A stretch of 64,000 nt of DNA, taken from Paramoeba atlantica (Eukaryota > Discosea). The notes beneath the pieces are model-generated. The model had not been told where the DNA came from. It did not search any database and saw only the letters and a list, made by a program, of their open reading frames with translations. Position numbers and translations under genes: made by a program. Shown here one piece after another: positions 25,835 through 35,666 of this stretch (the first letter of the stretch is position 1; each line of letters starts with the position of its first letter). The stretch is from NCBI GenBank assembly GCA_977017575.1, contig CDRNVI010000012.1:868001-932000 (forward strand), given 5' to 3'.

Positions 25835-26464
25835 ATGTCACAGCAGTTTTCCGATCTTGGATATAAACAGCTCGCATATGCACTCATCGCTCTTTGCCTG
25901 GGCATTTACATTCTCTTCTTCACCAAACGAAGCGCCCTAGTCGCCGGACATGAACTTCCCACAACGTCGTCGAAACACCCTTCCAAAGTGGGGAAACAGA
26001 AGAAGAAGTCATCCCATGCGAGAGCGCCTCACTCCACGGAAGCCATGCCCTTGCAGCCACCGCATACGCCCCAGCCGGTTGTGAAAGGTCGCGGACGAAC
26101 CGTTCCGGGCCTTGGTATGGAAGCAGACGTGGTGCGGCTACGTACCACCGCGGATGTGGCCGCTGAAAAGGCAAAGCGCTCTCAGTCCGTCCGAGAGAAA
26201 GGAACGCAGGAAAAACTTGCCGAGCGTTCCTCCACACGTAAGCATAAAAAAGACAAGCCCTCGCGACTTGATGCTCGCAGTGCTAAAGCAGAATTTGAAC
26301 TTGAGATGCAACGAAAAACGCAGGAGCTTAGTTCACGAATTAATACTTTTGTTTCCCAACAGGGTCGAATCAAGCCGAAAGAAAGTGAGGCCCCCGGAAC
26401 AAGTGAGCCGGCTATCCGGGTCTCCTCTGATCTTCGACGAAGCAGTTTTACGTGGAATAGCTGA
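25835..26464 (+). CDS. Single-pass membrane protein with basic tail, 209 aa
   Basis: I do not recognise this protein. One hydrophobic segment near the N-terminus (QLAYALIALCLGIYILFFTK, residues ~12-31) is followed by a long, highly basic hydrophilic tail with a predicted helical stretch (residues ~140-170: AKAEFELEMQRKTQELSSRI). The layout is that of a signal-anchor protein whose tail lies in the cytoplasm. Small proteins with this layout occur in the ER and mitochondria; neither is favoured. The ATG at 25835 follows a pyrimidine-rich leader (tttatctcttacct). Confidence 0.6.
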   Translation: MSQQFSDLGYKQLAYALIALCLGIYILFFTKRSALVAGHELPTTSSKHPSKVGKQKKKSSHARAPHSTEAMPLQPPHTPQPVVKGRGRTVPGLGMEADVVRLRTTADVAAEKAKRSQSVREKGTQEKLAERSSTRKHKKDKPSRLDARSAKAEFELEMQRKTQELSSRINTFVSQQGRIKPKESEAPGTSEPAIRVSSDLRRSSFTWNS

Positions 26465-26905
26465 TTTTCTGAACCCTAATACCCAAAATTATGGGGGATA
26501 TACAAATGACAATGTTGTTTGTGAGAGTTCGGTACAATGTAATACGGAATCTACGTCGAAATACATCTATAAATTGTTTGTCTTTCGATATCATTCCATA
26601 TAGTTTCTGCTGGTATGGAGCATAGAATTATGAAAATATTTTACAATATACGTTACTTTATGTGGTAAAAAGAATGAGATAGTATAATAGACCACCACTT
26701 TTGCCGCTCTGTCTTCTAAGCTTTTCAGCCATCATAGTTCGTTTCCCTTTATCTTTCACCTTCAGTTTGTGTACTCTTTTTTCGAATTTTTATGTTACTT
26801 TCAGGGCAACAAGTAATAGCCAAAACTGAATACTGTGGACCGTATAGTTCTTAGCCGAAATAACAATCTTTCTCCTTACTGTACTTTAAATTGCAAAAAA
26901 CACTC
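26465..26905. other. Intergenic gap, nothing recognised
   Basis: This is a 440-base AT-rich gap with pyrimidine-rich words around 26700-26770 (ccgctctgtcttctaagcttttcag ends at 26728) that could be an acceptor for the small gene at 26906. Confidence 0.4.
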
Positions 26906-27106
26906 ATGGCGGTATCTGTGGACCTTGATCGCACACCTTTATGGATAGCTTCAGGGCTTCGCTATCTTGAAGAACACACTGATGCGATTGCCTGGACAGT
27001 TGTGATGTTTGTTTTGACCTTTCATGCGATGTGCGTGCCTATGATTGTGTACAACATGTACCGTCAGAACAATAGCCCTAAAAAAGCATGGCGTAAAAAT
27101 GACTAA
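26906..27106 (+). CDS. Small membrane protein, 66 aa
   Basis: This short frame starts at an ATG and has one strong transmembrane segment (AIAWTVVMFVLTFHAMCVPM, residues ~29-48), flanked by an acidic N-terminal helix (GLRYLEEHTDA) and a basic tail (SPKKAWRKND). Such small tail-anchored-like proteins are common as subunits of ER or mitochondrial complexes. I cannot assign a family. Support is moderate: the composition is protein-like, spacing to neighbours is normal and the frame is on the coding strand, but it is short. Confidence 0.5.
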   Translation: MAVSVDLDRTPLWIASGLRYLEEHTDAIAWTVVMFVLTFHAMCVPMIVYNMYRQNNSPKKAWRKND

Positions 27107-27330
27107 GGATGAACCCATCTCCACACTTTCCTCTTTACGATATGTTGATTTGTGCAGCAAAAAATACATGTGGCCGATGTCACATGCAGCGTTCGATTTA
27201 TTCCAATTTTGCTTACGAGACAAATATAGGCTTCATTCATATTCTTCCAATGCTAAGTTTTCCAATACTAAGCCTAACAACATACTAAAAGTTTTATCCA
27301 AAATTCTGTTCTCTTCTTTCTCTTCTTTCC

Positions 27331-28356
27331 ATGACAATCTCTAACAAGGAGGACCTTTTCGATGGTATCCTCCTCGGACTCGCCCAACGCCATACCGGGG
27401 GCGTGGACGACCTACTGGATACTTTCTTCTCCTTCCTGGAACGCAAAACCGACTTTTTCTCCCGACCCGACGAAGCGCTCCGCAGAGTACAAAACCACTT
27501 TACCCACGCCCAGCAACAATTTGAAAAACGAATCGCCACAACACGGCAGCAACAACAACAACACGCTGCAACAATGAAAGCCACAACATCCCCCCAAGCC
27601 GAAAAACAACACCCCCACAGTCGTGTCGAGGTACTCAGTGACACAGAAGAGGAGACCGAGGCCGACGACACCCCCCGTCGTGTCGAGGCCTACAAGCAAA
27701 ACATCGCCGCCACCGAGGCACGTCTCCAGGACACCCTCCACGAGATTGCCTCCCGTCCCCCGACAACCTCCAAGACCCCGGAGAGTGAGGCTCCCCTCTC
27801 CTCCGAACAAACACAGTCACAGCCCCCCGCTCTCCCCCCGAACTCCGGCAACGGTGCCGATCTCCCGCGCTACCGTTTCACCCAGACCCTCGGGGAGCTG
27901 GAGCTCCGCGTGCCGCTGCCCTTCCCCTGCAAAGCCCGGGATCTCGAAATCGAGCTCACCCCGGGCTCCATCGCGGTGGGACGGAAGCGCGACCCCGCGG
28001 GGCCGTGGCTCTCCGGGGCCTTCACCCACGCGGTGAAGACCGGGGAGTGTGTGTGGACGCTGGAGGAGGGCGGGGGGACGGTGGTGGTACAGCTGGTGAA
28101 ACAGAACGGACAGCAGTGGTGGAAGTCCGTGCTGGTGGGGGATGCGGAGATTGATTTGTCCAAGGTGGTCCCGGAGAATTCGAAATTGGGGGATTTGGAT
28201 CGCGAGACACGGCAGACGGTGGAGAAGATGATGTATGATCAGCGGCGTAAGCAGATGGGGTTGCCGACCTCGGAGGATGAGAAGAAAAATGAGATGCTAC
28301 AGAAGTTTATGGAACAGCACCCGGAGATGGATTTCTCGAAGGCGAAGTTTAGCTAG
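27331..28356 (+). CDS. NUDC: NUDC nuclear distribution protein
   Basis: This is a 341-residue protein. The N-terminal ~70 residues (DLFDGILLGLAQRHTGGVDD, FFSFLERKTDFFSRP) are the conserved NUDC N-domain, followed by a Gln-rich coiled coil, an acidic Ser/Pro linker and a CS (p23-like) domain (YRFTQTLGELELRVPLPF to WWKSVLVGDAEIDL). The end has the NUDC signature EKMMYDQRRKQMGLPTS and the C-terminal MEQHPEMDFSKAKFS. NUDC is an HSP90 co-chaperone linked to dynein/LIS1 and nuclear movement. The middle carries a C-to-G skew block, so the linker is Pro/Thr/Ser-rich. A strong T/C tract abuts the ATG. Confidence 0.95.
   Translation: MTISNKEDLFDGILLGLAQRHTGGVDDLLDTFFSFLERKTDFFSRPDEALRRVQNHFTHAQQQFEKRIATTRQQQQQHAATMKATTSPQAEKQHPHSRVEVLSDTEEETEADDTPRRVEAYKQNIAATEARLQDTLHEIASRPPTTSKTPESEAPLSSEQTQSQPPALPPNSGNGADLPRYRFTQTLGELELRVPLPFPCKARDLEIELTPGSIAVGRKRDPAGPWLSGAFTHAVKTGECVWTLEEGGGTVVVQLVKQNGQQWWKSVLVGDAEIDLSKVVPENSKLGDLDRETRQTVEKMMYDQRRKQMGLPTSEDEKKNEMLQKFMEQHPEMDFSKAKFS
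27600..28270. other. GC-rich block with C-to-G skew switch (moderate)
   Basis: The + strand is C-rich over 27600-27900 (for example 27781-27840) and G-rich over 28020-28260; the switch is near 27950, inside the CS domain of NUDC. The conserved domain is retained, so the change shows mainly in third codon positions and the linker. Confidence 0.8.
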
Positions 28357-28633
28357 TGAGGAGTTCAGCGTCGTGAAACAAGAGGGCTCGTCATGCGTGG
28401 GCTGAAGCGTTGGAAAGTATTTATTTGGTGCGTCAAATGAACAGCCAATGTGCTTTAGACATGAAATAGTGATCAGACCTGATATCCCTTTTATTCGTGT
28501 TGGTAATTAGCTCTTCGTTGTATAAAACAGTTTACGTTCTAGCAAGGTACTACTTAAAGGATAATAAGGTTAAAAAACACTTTCAATACTGGGCTTTTTT
28601 AGTTTTGTTTTGGCACCACTAACCGATTTTCTA

Positions 28634-29077
28634 ATGTCAAGCAATTTTTCCTTAGTGGGAAGAAGGCTTTTGTCTCCTCTTCTCCGGATACGGGCAATGA
28701 GATCTGTACCCCCAGAAGGCTATACTGTTTTCTACTTATCCAAAGGGCAAGACCTGGCGGAGTATCTAAAAGAGCACTCTAAAAAGTTGTCTATCGTCGT
28801 TTTGTACTCTGAAAAGGGGGAACTGCTCGACGAATTTCAAACGCATTTGTCTCACATTCCACTAGGAGATCCGAAGGATGTTACAGTGGCCTACTTGGGC
28901 ATTGAACACTGTCCTACTTCATTTATCGAAGCGAACAGAGTATGTGCACTGCCTACGTCTTTATTATTTATGAACGGGAGGGTAAAATACAAAGTAGTGG
29001 GGCTTAGGTTGAATGAGCTCAGCATTAAGAGCAACTTCGCATTACGTAACGCGGGTCTAAACCCATGTGCATGGTAG
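28634..29077 (+). CDS. Thioredoxin-like protein without CxxC, probably mitochondrial
   Basis: This is a 147-residue protein from the first ATG. The N-terminus is basic and hydroxylated (SSNFSLVGRRLLSPLLRIRA), compatible with a mitochondrial presequence. The rest follows thioredoxin order: beta (TVFYLSKGQDLAEYL), LSIVVLYSEKGELLDEF, VTVAYLGIEHCP, then CALPTSLLFMNGRVKYKVVG, the cis-proline strand region of thioredoxins. Where WCGPC would lie it reads YSEKGEL, so there are no active-site cysteines. Non-catalytic thioredoxin folds occur in mitochondrial ribosome and assembly proteins. The role is unknown. Confidence 0.6.
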   Translation: MSSNFSLVGRRLLSPLLRIRAMRSVPPEGYTVFYLSKGQDLAEYLKEHSKKLSIVVLYSEKGELLDEFQTHLSHIPLGDPKDVTVAYLGIEHCPTSFIEANRVCALPTSLLFMNGRVKYKVVGLRLNELSIKSNFALRNAGLNPCAW

Positions 29078-29215
29078 TTCTTAAACCATACTTAATGAAA
29101 GTGTATATTTCGAGAAGTACGTTGTATGAATTAAACAAAAAAAGGCTTATAGAGGGTCACACATATTTTTCATTTGTAAGAGGGGTCTAAGATTTCTATT
29201 CTTACACTGAATATT

Positions 29216-29229
29216 GATTTCTATTTCAG
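29216..29229 (+). promoter_or_regulatory. Probable trans-splice acceptor for XMAP215
   Basis: gatttctatttcag ends 16 bases before the ATG at 29246. It is one of the cleanest pyrimidine-AG sites in the window. Confidence 0.5.
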
Positions 29230-29245
29230 TTACGTTTCTATTTTC

Positions 29246-32200
29246 ATGGACACTGAGTATCCCGAAACGGCAGATGTTGATTATAGCGAATATCCGCTAA
29301 AAGATTTATTAAGCCACAAGGAGTGGAAGGCAAGAAAGGTAGGATATGAGAGACTTCGCGATCTCAGCGCGAAGAGCAATCTTCCGGATCCTCTTCAGTA
29401 CGTTGAATTGATTCCCAGTTTTCTGAAAGAGCCGAATGTAGCCGTGCTTGAAGTAGCTTTTGAAGCTCTACATGGTCTTTTGAAGCAGTTGAATGTGCCA
29501 CATTCTGTAGAAGATTCTGTATTATCAACTCTATGTGAAAAGGGCTTAAGTGGGCGACCCCGCGCGCTTCGTGCTACTCTTGATGCTCTGGTAGAATTGG
29601 TAGCTATGGGGAATGGCCAGGCCGTCGTCGAAGCCCTTCTTTTGCACGCGAGTTCTAAGAGCCCGAAAGGTCGGCATGGTGTGCTTCAAGCCGTACGGCG
29701 GCTTCTTCAAGAATTCGGTTCCGTTTTCGACTCAAAACTGAAGCCTCTGTTAAAATCTTTAACTACGTTGGTAAATGATTCCGACAAGAACGTGAGAAAG
29801 GAAGCATTGGGTGTGTTTGTTGTGCTTTATCGTCATATAGGGGACACGATACGACCTTTTCTGGCTGATCTTCGAGATGTACAGAAAGAAGAATTAGAAA
29901 AAGAATTTGCCGGCGTTTCCAATACTCAGCCGCAAACCTATCGACCTTTACATGGCAACTTAACCGATGTAACTGTCACTAAAGCTTCTGTTAGACATGG
30001 CGAAAGTCAGAGTGTCTCTACTACGTTTGTTGCTGCTACTCCACTTGCTGGCATCGAGCTTCACGACGCCACACCGGTGTTAAGTAAACTTCCGAAAGCG
30101 TTTATTGGCACCGTGATGAACAAGGGACTTAAATGGCAAGAGCGCAACGAAATGGTACAGGAGAATTTGACGCCGCTGATAAAAGCTCCAAGATTAAAGG
30201 AGGACGACTATACTGAGTTGGTAAAATGTTTACGATCACTTGTACTGGATTCACAGCTGCCACTCCAAGTGGTGGGAATTAGAAGTATCGGAAGCTTGGC
30301 ATCTGGACTGAGCACGCATTTTTCGCCATACGTTCGATTGGTTGCACCTTGTTTATTCGATAAATTTAAGGAGAAAAAGAAAGGTCACCTTGAAGCCCTA
30401 TGGCTCACCCTCAACACTTTTCTAGACTGTGTTTTGTCGTTTAGCGACATTTTTGATGACTGGGAAGTAGCGGTGACAAGTAAAGTTCCTCATCAACGAG
30501 TGAACGCACTAGAATGGGCATGTGCAGCACTTACGAAACACAACAACGCAACGCATACCAATCGCATACATCAGGCCAGTAACCTTATCAAAAAACTTCT
30601 TTCTGACGATAAAGCCGAAGTTAGAAGCTCATCACAAAAGCTTCAAAGTGTTCTGAACGGTTGCAAAATTGAGAACCAAGCGGCAAAAACGAGACCAGAA
30701 GTGCATGAACCCTTACGCAAGATTCATGAAAAAGATGCGCGAGTACGCGAACGAACTCCTTCAAAACTTCAAGGTGGAACACACGCCAAGTTATTTAAAA
30801 CTGTGAACAAGGAAGTATCTTCTCTTATTGTGGATCAATCGCCTGCAAAAGTAAACACAGAAGTGAAACCCTATTCCTTCAGTGAAACTATTGGTCTCGA
30901 GTCAAAACCAAGAGAGTGTGATGAAGCAATTAACGATCTTACGACCTGTTTTCCCCACGAGATCATTACACAGCTCTCTAACAGAGACTGGAGTGTGAGA
31001 CGAGATGCTGTTCGCTACATGTTAGAAACTGTGAGGTCTTGGTCCGAGTCTGAAGTTATAGGTTCCATCGAAAGTCTTGTATCACTGTTACATTACAGTC
31101 CCAGTTGGAAAGAAAATAATATGTACACGCTAGTTGAAATGTTGTCCTTGCTGAAGGCACTCCTTATCCCGCTATCGCAAAGCACTATAATTCCTTCCTT
31201 CATTGCTCGCTTAATGATAGAGGGGCCTTTCCCGCGACTAATTGACTCACGGTGTCAACCTACTATTTATGAAATCTACGACTTGGTTGCGAAAATGCAT
31301 GGTTCTCAGTTTTTAGTGACCCATGTGGCATATTTGACATCAAAGAATATTTCCAACGCAAAATTAGCATGTGAAGGGATGTTGTATATGCAGCATAGCA
31401 TTGAACAACATCCTTCCGATCCTACTGATACTAGCTTGATAGTCCACATGGGTAAAATGGGTCTCGCGCACCTTCAGCCTTCAGTACGTGAAGTCACGGC
31501 GATCTTGGTTACTGCAGCAAGCCGGGTAAATAAAGAAAACCTTGCGAAGCACATGGAGGAAATTAAACCTCAACTCAGAGGAGCACTGGAATCATCGATT
31601 GACAGGGTATTAGATAATCAATCGGGGCGTCACCCTTATAGTACGTCTGCCTCTACAAAGACTAATTACTCGTCCCAGGTAAGTTCGAAAGATAACATTG
31701 ATCTGACTTCTAACGAATTAGTAAAGAAATTTGAGAGGTGCGCTGATTGGCAAGACTATTCTAAATTGCTGAAACTTCTTGAGTCCGAACTTTCATGTCA
31801 ACAAAAACCAATCAAATTTTCGTGCTTGGGGGAATTGGTGAAGCATTTCTGTGTACGATTGGAGGAGCCAAACAAGAACATAGTTCTTGAAACCCTTCAC
31901 TCGATGCTATTATTATTTCATGCAATAGAAGGCGGTATCAAACCGGTTTGCCGCGTAGTGATAATGTCTACAATGCCTCTTCTTGGGGATTTAAAGCCCG
32001 CTCTTAGACAAGCAGCGTTCGATCTGGCTGAAGTATGTGTACAACACGGAAATTTTGATACAATTGTCCCCGTCATGTTGCGTGGGATGTGCGCTGAATC
32101 AACACATGCTCGCCAACTTGCTCTTGAGCTTGCTCTTTTGTTTACATCTCGTAATGCCCCCTTTGACCGCGGTGCCTTAAGTGCACTATTAAGTCCTCTT

Positions 32201-34036
32201 CTTCCTCTTCTTCTTGACAAAAGCGCAGCGATTCGAGGACAAGCCGAAAGCATGTTAGAATACGTTGTACCGAACGTCGGATATGATGCTGCTGTTAAGG
32301 CGACTCTGGTGCTTAAACCTGTCGAACAACAACTCATTCGTGATTCTCTTGATCGCTTCAAGGGAATAAGTTCTGACTTAGACGTCAGTATTACGGCGCA
32401 AAAAAACGAGAGCAACGCTCAACCCACCATACATGAATCAGTGCACTTACCACAAGAGAATCGAACAAATGTACACGTAGATTCGGGCAAGAAAGCTGCG
32501 AAACAGAGTGAAGAAGTAAAAACTGAAGTTTTTCTGCATGTGAAAAAAGAGGGAGTCATTCCAGTTAGTGCCGAAACCTCCAACTTAGTACCTTCCAATC
32601 CTTCACAAGGTTCTAAGGTGGGGGTACGTGGTGAACTCGACGACCATAACGTCCACGATTTTTCTAAATCAAACTCTACTATCTTCAATTCAAAACCAAG
32701 TCCAAATGTGGAAGTAGGTCTGTCTGCACCGATGACTTTGCCGACTGAAGTAATACCAGCACCAGCTTCTCACAGTTTACGAGAATCGTGTCACATTATT
32801 GGGTATGGAGCGATCGAGCAAGCTCTTTATCAATGCCAGGAATGGATTCGGGCGCTACAAGGTACAACGCCCATAGCCTGCCTCGTTAGCGAAAAGGAAG
32901 TTTCTTCGCTCTTTCGTGCGTTGCTACATAGACTGCACAATGTGCTCGAAAACATTGCTGTGAATACCAAGCCTGCCTTTCAAAGATTGGTAGGGGCTCT
33001 ACAGGCTCTTGCAAAACGTAAAGATTTAGTGAGCCGCATGAGGACCGTCGATCTCCAGGAGCATTTCGCCAGCATGCTACAAGCCTTACTTGAGAGCAAC
33101 AATGTTGAGGATACGAGTTTCTCCAAGTCACTAAATTCACTCATTCTAAGCATGATTGAGTGCAGTGAACTTTCATCGTGCCTTGAGTCTCTCATTTTAC
33201 GTCTTATTGTTGTTACCCGGAGCTACTTTGTTTCCACAACGCGTTCGAATCACAAGCTGGTTGAAATCACGGTGAAATGTCTGCTTAAGGCTGGTCGCCG
33301 TATGAATCAAGAATTGCCATTGGAGTACAAAGCTGTGTTATCCGCAGCTCATCGTTTTCTAAGAGATCACCCGCCTTCCTCCTTTGAGGGCAAGGATGAC
33401 CTTGCACTACGCACGATAAAGACCCTTTTGTATGATATGACGCGAATATCAGGACCCGCCGTGCGAACCGCGTGTGAGGAATTATCTCCGGAAGGTTCCA
33501 TGATTTCAAGTTTTGTTGAACTCAACTTGCGAAAACTATCCATTTCGGTGTCTGCCTCGCAGAGTACCCCAGCGAGAAACTCATTCGTACCCCCCGTCCA
33601 ACTTTCCGAGAAGCAACATACCCCCTGGAAGGCGAAACCGAGTGGGGAAACTTCTGCTCCCGCGGCACCCATACCGAACTCAACACCGACTCGGTCTCTC
33701 GCCGGGGCGTTCACTCCGCAGCATCGAAGAGCCGCGAGTCCCTTGACGCATCCGCCGGGATCCGGGCCACACGTCACAGCCACACCTGCGGATGATCCTC
33801 TCCAGGGGATCTTCGGTAAAATTCGAATGCTCAACCACACGGAACAAGGCATGAGGGAACTTTACCAGTACGCAAAGTGCAACCCAACGGTCGACATGGG
33901 ACCGCATTTCTATCGATGCAGTGAGGCGTTTCAGACTTATATTGCCCGTCGCTTGAAGAAATATTTCGATGAAGATGTGCGCTCAGGCGCTCTCCCGGCG
34001 GATTTTCCTATTCCTATTCCAAGTCTACAACGTTAA
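29246..34036 (+). CDS. XMAP215/ch-TOG/Stu2 family microtubule polymerase
   Basis: This is a 1596-residue HEAT/TOG-repeat protein. TOG1 starts at once (YPLKDLLSHKEWKARKVGYE, residues ~16-35) with the intra-HEAT tryptophan that contacts tubulin. A second array follows the linker (KAFIGTVMNKGLKWQERNEM, residue ~285), a third begins near residue 570 (FPHEIITQLSNRDWSVRRDA) and a fourth near 830-1040. Linkers are Ser/Lys-rich. The C-terminal domain (residues ~1180-1390) and a tail ending with LNHTEQGMRELYQYAKCNP and RRLKKYFDE match the XMAP215 C-terminus, which links to partners. The protein adds tubulin at microtubule plus ends in spindle and cytoplasm. CLASP is unlikely because of the four-array layout. 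Confidence 0.93.
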   Translation: MDTEYPETADVDYSEYPLKDLLSHKEWKARKVGYERLRDLSAKSNLPDPLQYVELIPSFLKEPNVAVLEVAFEALHGLLKQLNVPHSVEDSVLSTLCEKGLSGRPRALRATLDALVELVAMGNGQAVVEALLLHASSKSPKGRHGVLQAVRRLLQEFGSVFDSKLKPLLKSLTTLVNDSDKNVRKEALGVFVVLYRHIGDTIRPFLADLRDVQKEELEKEFAGVSNTQPQTYRPLHGNLTDVTVTKASVRHGESQSVSTTFVAATPLAGIELHDATPVLSKLPKAFIGTVMNKGLKWQERNEMVQENLTPLIKAPRLKEDDYTELVKCLRSLVLDSQLPLQVVGIRSIGSLASGLSTHFSPYVRLVAPCLFDKFKEKKKGHLEALWLTLNTFLDCVLSFSDIFDDWEVAVTSKVPHQRVNALEWACAALTKHNNATHTNRIHQASNLIKKLLSDDKAEVRSSSQKLQSVLNGCKIENQAAKTRPEVHEPLRKIHEKDARVRERTPSKLQGGTHAKLFKTVNKEVSSLIVDQSPAKVNTEVKPYSFSETIGLESKPRECDEAINDLTTCFPHEIITQLSNRDWSVRRDAVRYMLETVRSWSESEVIGSIESLVSLLHYSPSWKENNMYTLVEMLSLLKALLIPLSQSTIIPSFIARLMIEGPFPRLIDSRCQPTIYEIYDLVAKMHGSQFLVTHVAYLTSKNISNAKLACEGMLYMQHSIEQHPSDPTDTSLIVHMGKMGLAHLQPSVREVTAILVTAASRVNKENLAKHMEEIKPQLRGALESSIDRVLDNQSGRHPYSTSASTKTNYSSQVSSKDNIDLTSNELVKKFERCADWQDYSKLLKLLESELSCQQKPIKFSCLGELVKHFCVRLEEPNKNIVLETLHSMLLLFHAIEGGIKPVCRVVIMSTMPLLGDLKPALRQAAFDLAEVCVQHGNFDTIVPVMLRGMCAESTHARQLALELALLFTSRNAPFDRGALSALLSPLLPLLLDKSAAIRGQAESMLEYVVPNVGYDAAVKATLVLKPVEQQLIRDSLDRFKGISSDLDVSITAQKNESNAQPTIHESVHLPQENRTNVHVDSGKKAAKQSEEVKTEVFLHVKKEGVIPVSAETSNLVPSNPSQGSKVGVRGELDDHNVHDFSKSNSTIFNSKPSPNVEVGLSAPMTLPTEVIPAPASHSLRESCHIIGYGAIEQALYQCQEWIRALQGTTPIACLVSEKEVSSLFRALLHRLHNVLENIAVNTKPAFQRLVGALQALAKRKDLVSRMRTVDLQEHFASMLQALLESNNVEDTSFSKSLNSLILSMIECSELSSCLESLILRLIVVTRSYFVSTTRSNHKLVEITVKCLLKAGRRMNQELPLEYKAVLSAAHRFLRDHPPSSFEGKDDLALRTIKTLLYDMTRISGPAVRTACEELSPEGSMISSFVELNLRKLSISVSASQSTPARNSFVPPVQLSEKQHTPWKAKPSGETSAPAAPIPNSTPTRSLAGAFTPQHRRAASPLTHPPGSGPHVTATPADDPLQGIFGKIRMLNHTEQGMRELYQYAKCNPTVDMGPHFYRCSEAFQTYIARRLKKYFDEDVRSGALPADFPIPIPSLQR

Positions 34037-34462
34037 AAAGAGCTGCGGGTTGTAGAGCAGTTGCATAAAAGTAGATCTCTTTCTTAGACACGTAGGGTGC
34101 ACACACGTATCATGCTTTTTTAGAAACAGCTCGCCCGAGTTGTGCAGTTCGGTGTGGCAAATTCTACGTACTTGTCTTCATACATTGAGCAATGTTGCAA
34201 GGCGGATAGTGATATTTTGTATTTGCACTATATTCGCCTATAACACTTATAGGAAAATACTTAGATTTAATGCGATAAGTTGATTATTACGCCCTAAAAA
34301 TTTGTTGTGGTGTTATTATTAAAAACGTGAAAAAAATTGCTTTTTTAGTTACGGCACGCTGCGTTGATAAACCACTGCAATCTTTTATTTTCTTCCAATA
34401 TCTAAGGCGTATGTTTACATACCAATCAGTCTTGTAACATATCTCTGTTGAACGCCATTCGA
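34037..34462. other. Intergenic gap, nothing recognised
   Basis: This is a 426-base AT-rich gap with a T/C-rich run near 34381-34400 that could be the acceptor region of the next gene. Confidence 0.45.
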
Positions 34463-35134
34463 ATGCCTGTGACTCCCGGCAATTGTAAAGACGAAAGGTG
34501 TTCCTGGTCGAAGGCCCTATTGTTAGCGCTGTTTAATCAACAAATGGTTCTCGTGCACGAACTTCTCAAGGAAATGTCCCCGTTGACAACATCAGATTTA
34601 CAATTACCTGACCAAAGCATCAGCTTTTCTCATGTGTGTTACGCTGTAGAGGCCGATATTTCTACGGACGATCTCTCAATTCTTCTTTGTTTATGTACCC
34701 CCAGTGATCTTACAAGCTGTGTGGCCTTTGTTTCACTCAACTACACAAGCTGCAAAAACGATGTACTGCATGATACTATAAATCGTCTTTCATCTCAAGA
34801 GAAGGAAATGCTTTCATGGATGTTACTACTCCTTGTCAACGAACACCGGTGGGAATATTTTAACTTGCTGTGCTCGAAAGGTGTACTGCCGCCATCGCAT
34901 GATCAAACGATATGGACTTCTTTATTCGAACTATCGCTCAAGGAGGGAACGTCAGAATGGATTGAGGCTGGATTAGGAAATGCCGAAGTGCAGACTCAAC
35001 CTAGGATAAATCCCGAATTGGCTGCACAAATCGTGAACAAATGTGATGTGCATTTAAAAAGTGGGATTTTGGAGCCTCAAAAACACGATTTGATTAGGTC
35101 TATTCGGCGTACAATTTTAAATTCTCTCCAATAG
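34463..35134 (+). CDS. Orphan alpha-helical protein, 223 aa
   Basis: I do not recognise this protein. From the first in-frame ATG it is soluble and mostly helical, with leucine-rich helices (WSKALLLALFNQQMVLVHEL, EKEMLSWMLLLLVNEHRWEY, YFNLLCSKGVLPPS) that resemble helical-hairpin (ARM/HEAT- or ankyrin-like) pairing without a clean consensus. There is no targeting signal and it ends in a basic helix (DLIRSIRRTILNSLQ). It lies between XMAP215 and COQ9, which gives no functional hint. Confidence 0.6.
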   Translation: MPVTPGNCKDERCSWSKALLLALFNQQMVLVHELLKEMSPLTTSDLQLPDQSISFSHVCYAVEADISTDDLSILLCLCTPSDLTSCVAFVSLNYTSCKNDVLHDTINRLSSQEKEMLSWMLLLLVNEHRWEYFNLLCSKGVLPPSHDQTIWTSLFELSLKEGTSEWIEAGLGNAEVQTQPRINPELAAQIVNKCDVHLKSGILEPQKHDLIRSIRRTILNSLQ

Positions 35135-35666
35135 TCAGCAATGTGGTATTAGTGGATGATCAAGATGAGATCAAATACCCCGTTCAGGGAGATCATCTAA
35201 TTCGCTAGTGGCCGATTTGATGGTGCTTATCCATTTCCGGACCCGGACTTTATTATAACGGACACATTTCTTCATTATGTCAGGATTCGAAGAATACGCC
35301 GTTTGAACTCATCCTTCTCTCTTTCACTCTCGAAAAAGGGAAAACACTTTTCCGACAGTTTCGAATTTCTTTTCGAACAGTTTTGAATTTCTGAACAGTT
35401 TCGAATTTCTTTTGGAGGACCATTTCGATAGTTACAGTAATGTGTAGTTAGTAGTACAGTAAGTAGTACACTTTAGTGTGTATTTTATCATAGCCTGAAA
35501 GTGCAGTGAAAATGTTCAACATAGTGCATACAGTTTGTATAATTTTTTCATGCCATCACTCTATACAGTAAAAGGCGGCTCGTATTATTTGTAATAAGTG
35601 TAATTATCACTGCGCAGAATAAAAAAAACGAAGTATAAAATGGTTTCTTAATTACACCATTAATCC
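35135..35666. other. Gap with short tandem repeat
   Basis: This is a 532-base gap. At about 35353-35417 the word acagttt(c/t)gaatttct recurs three times in tandem with slight variation. Other parts are AT-rich with repeated gtagta/gtacagtaagtag words at 35445-35475. No RNA gene is recognised. Confidence 0.5.

Noticed and set aside
27412-27810. Minus-strand open frame rich in Cys and Gly over NUDC
   Set aside because: It is antisense to the conserved NUDC gene and arises from the C-rich coding strand.
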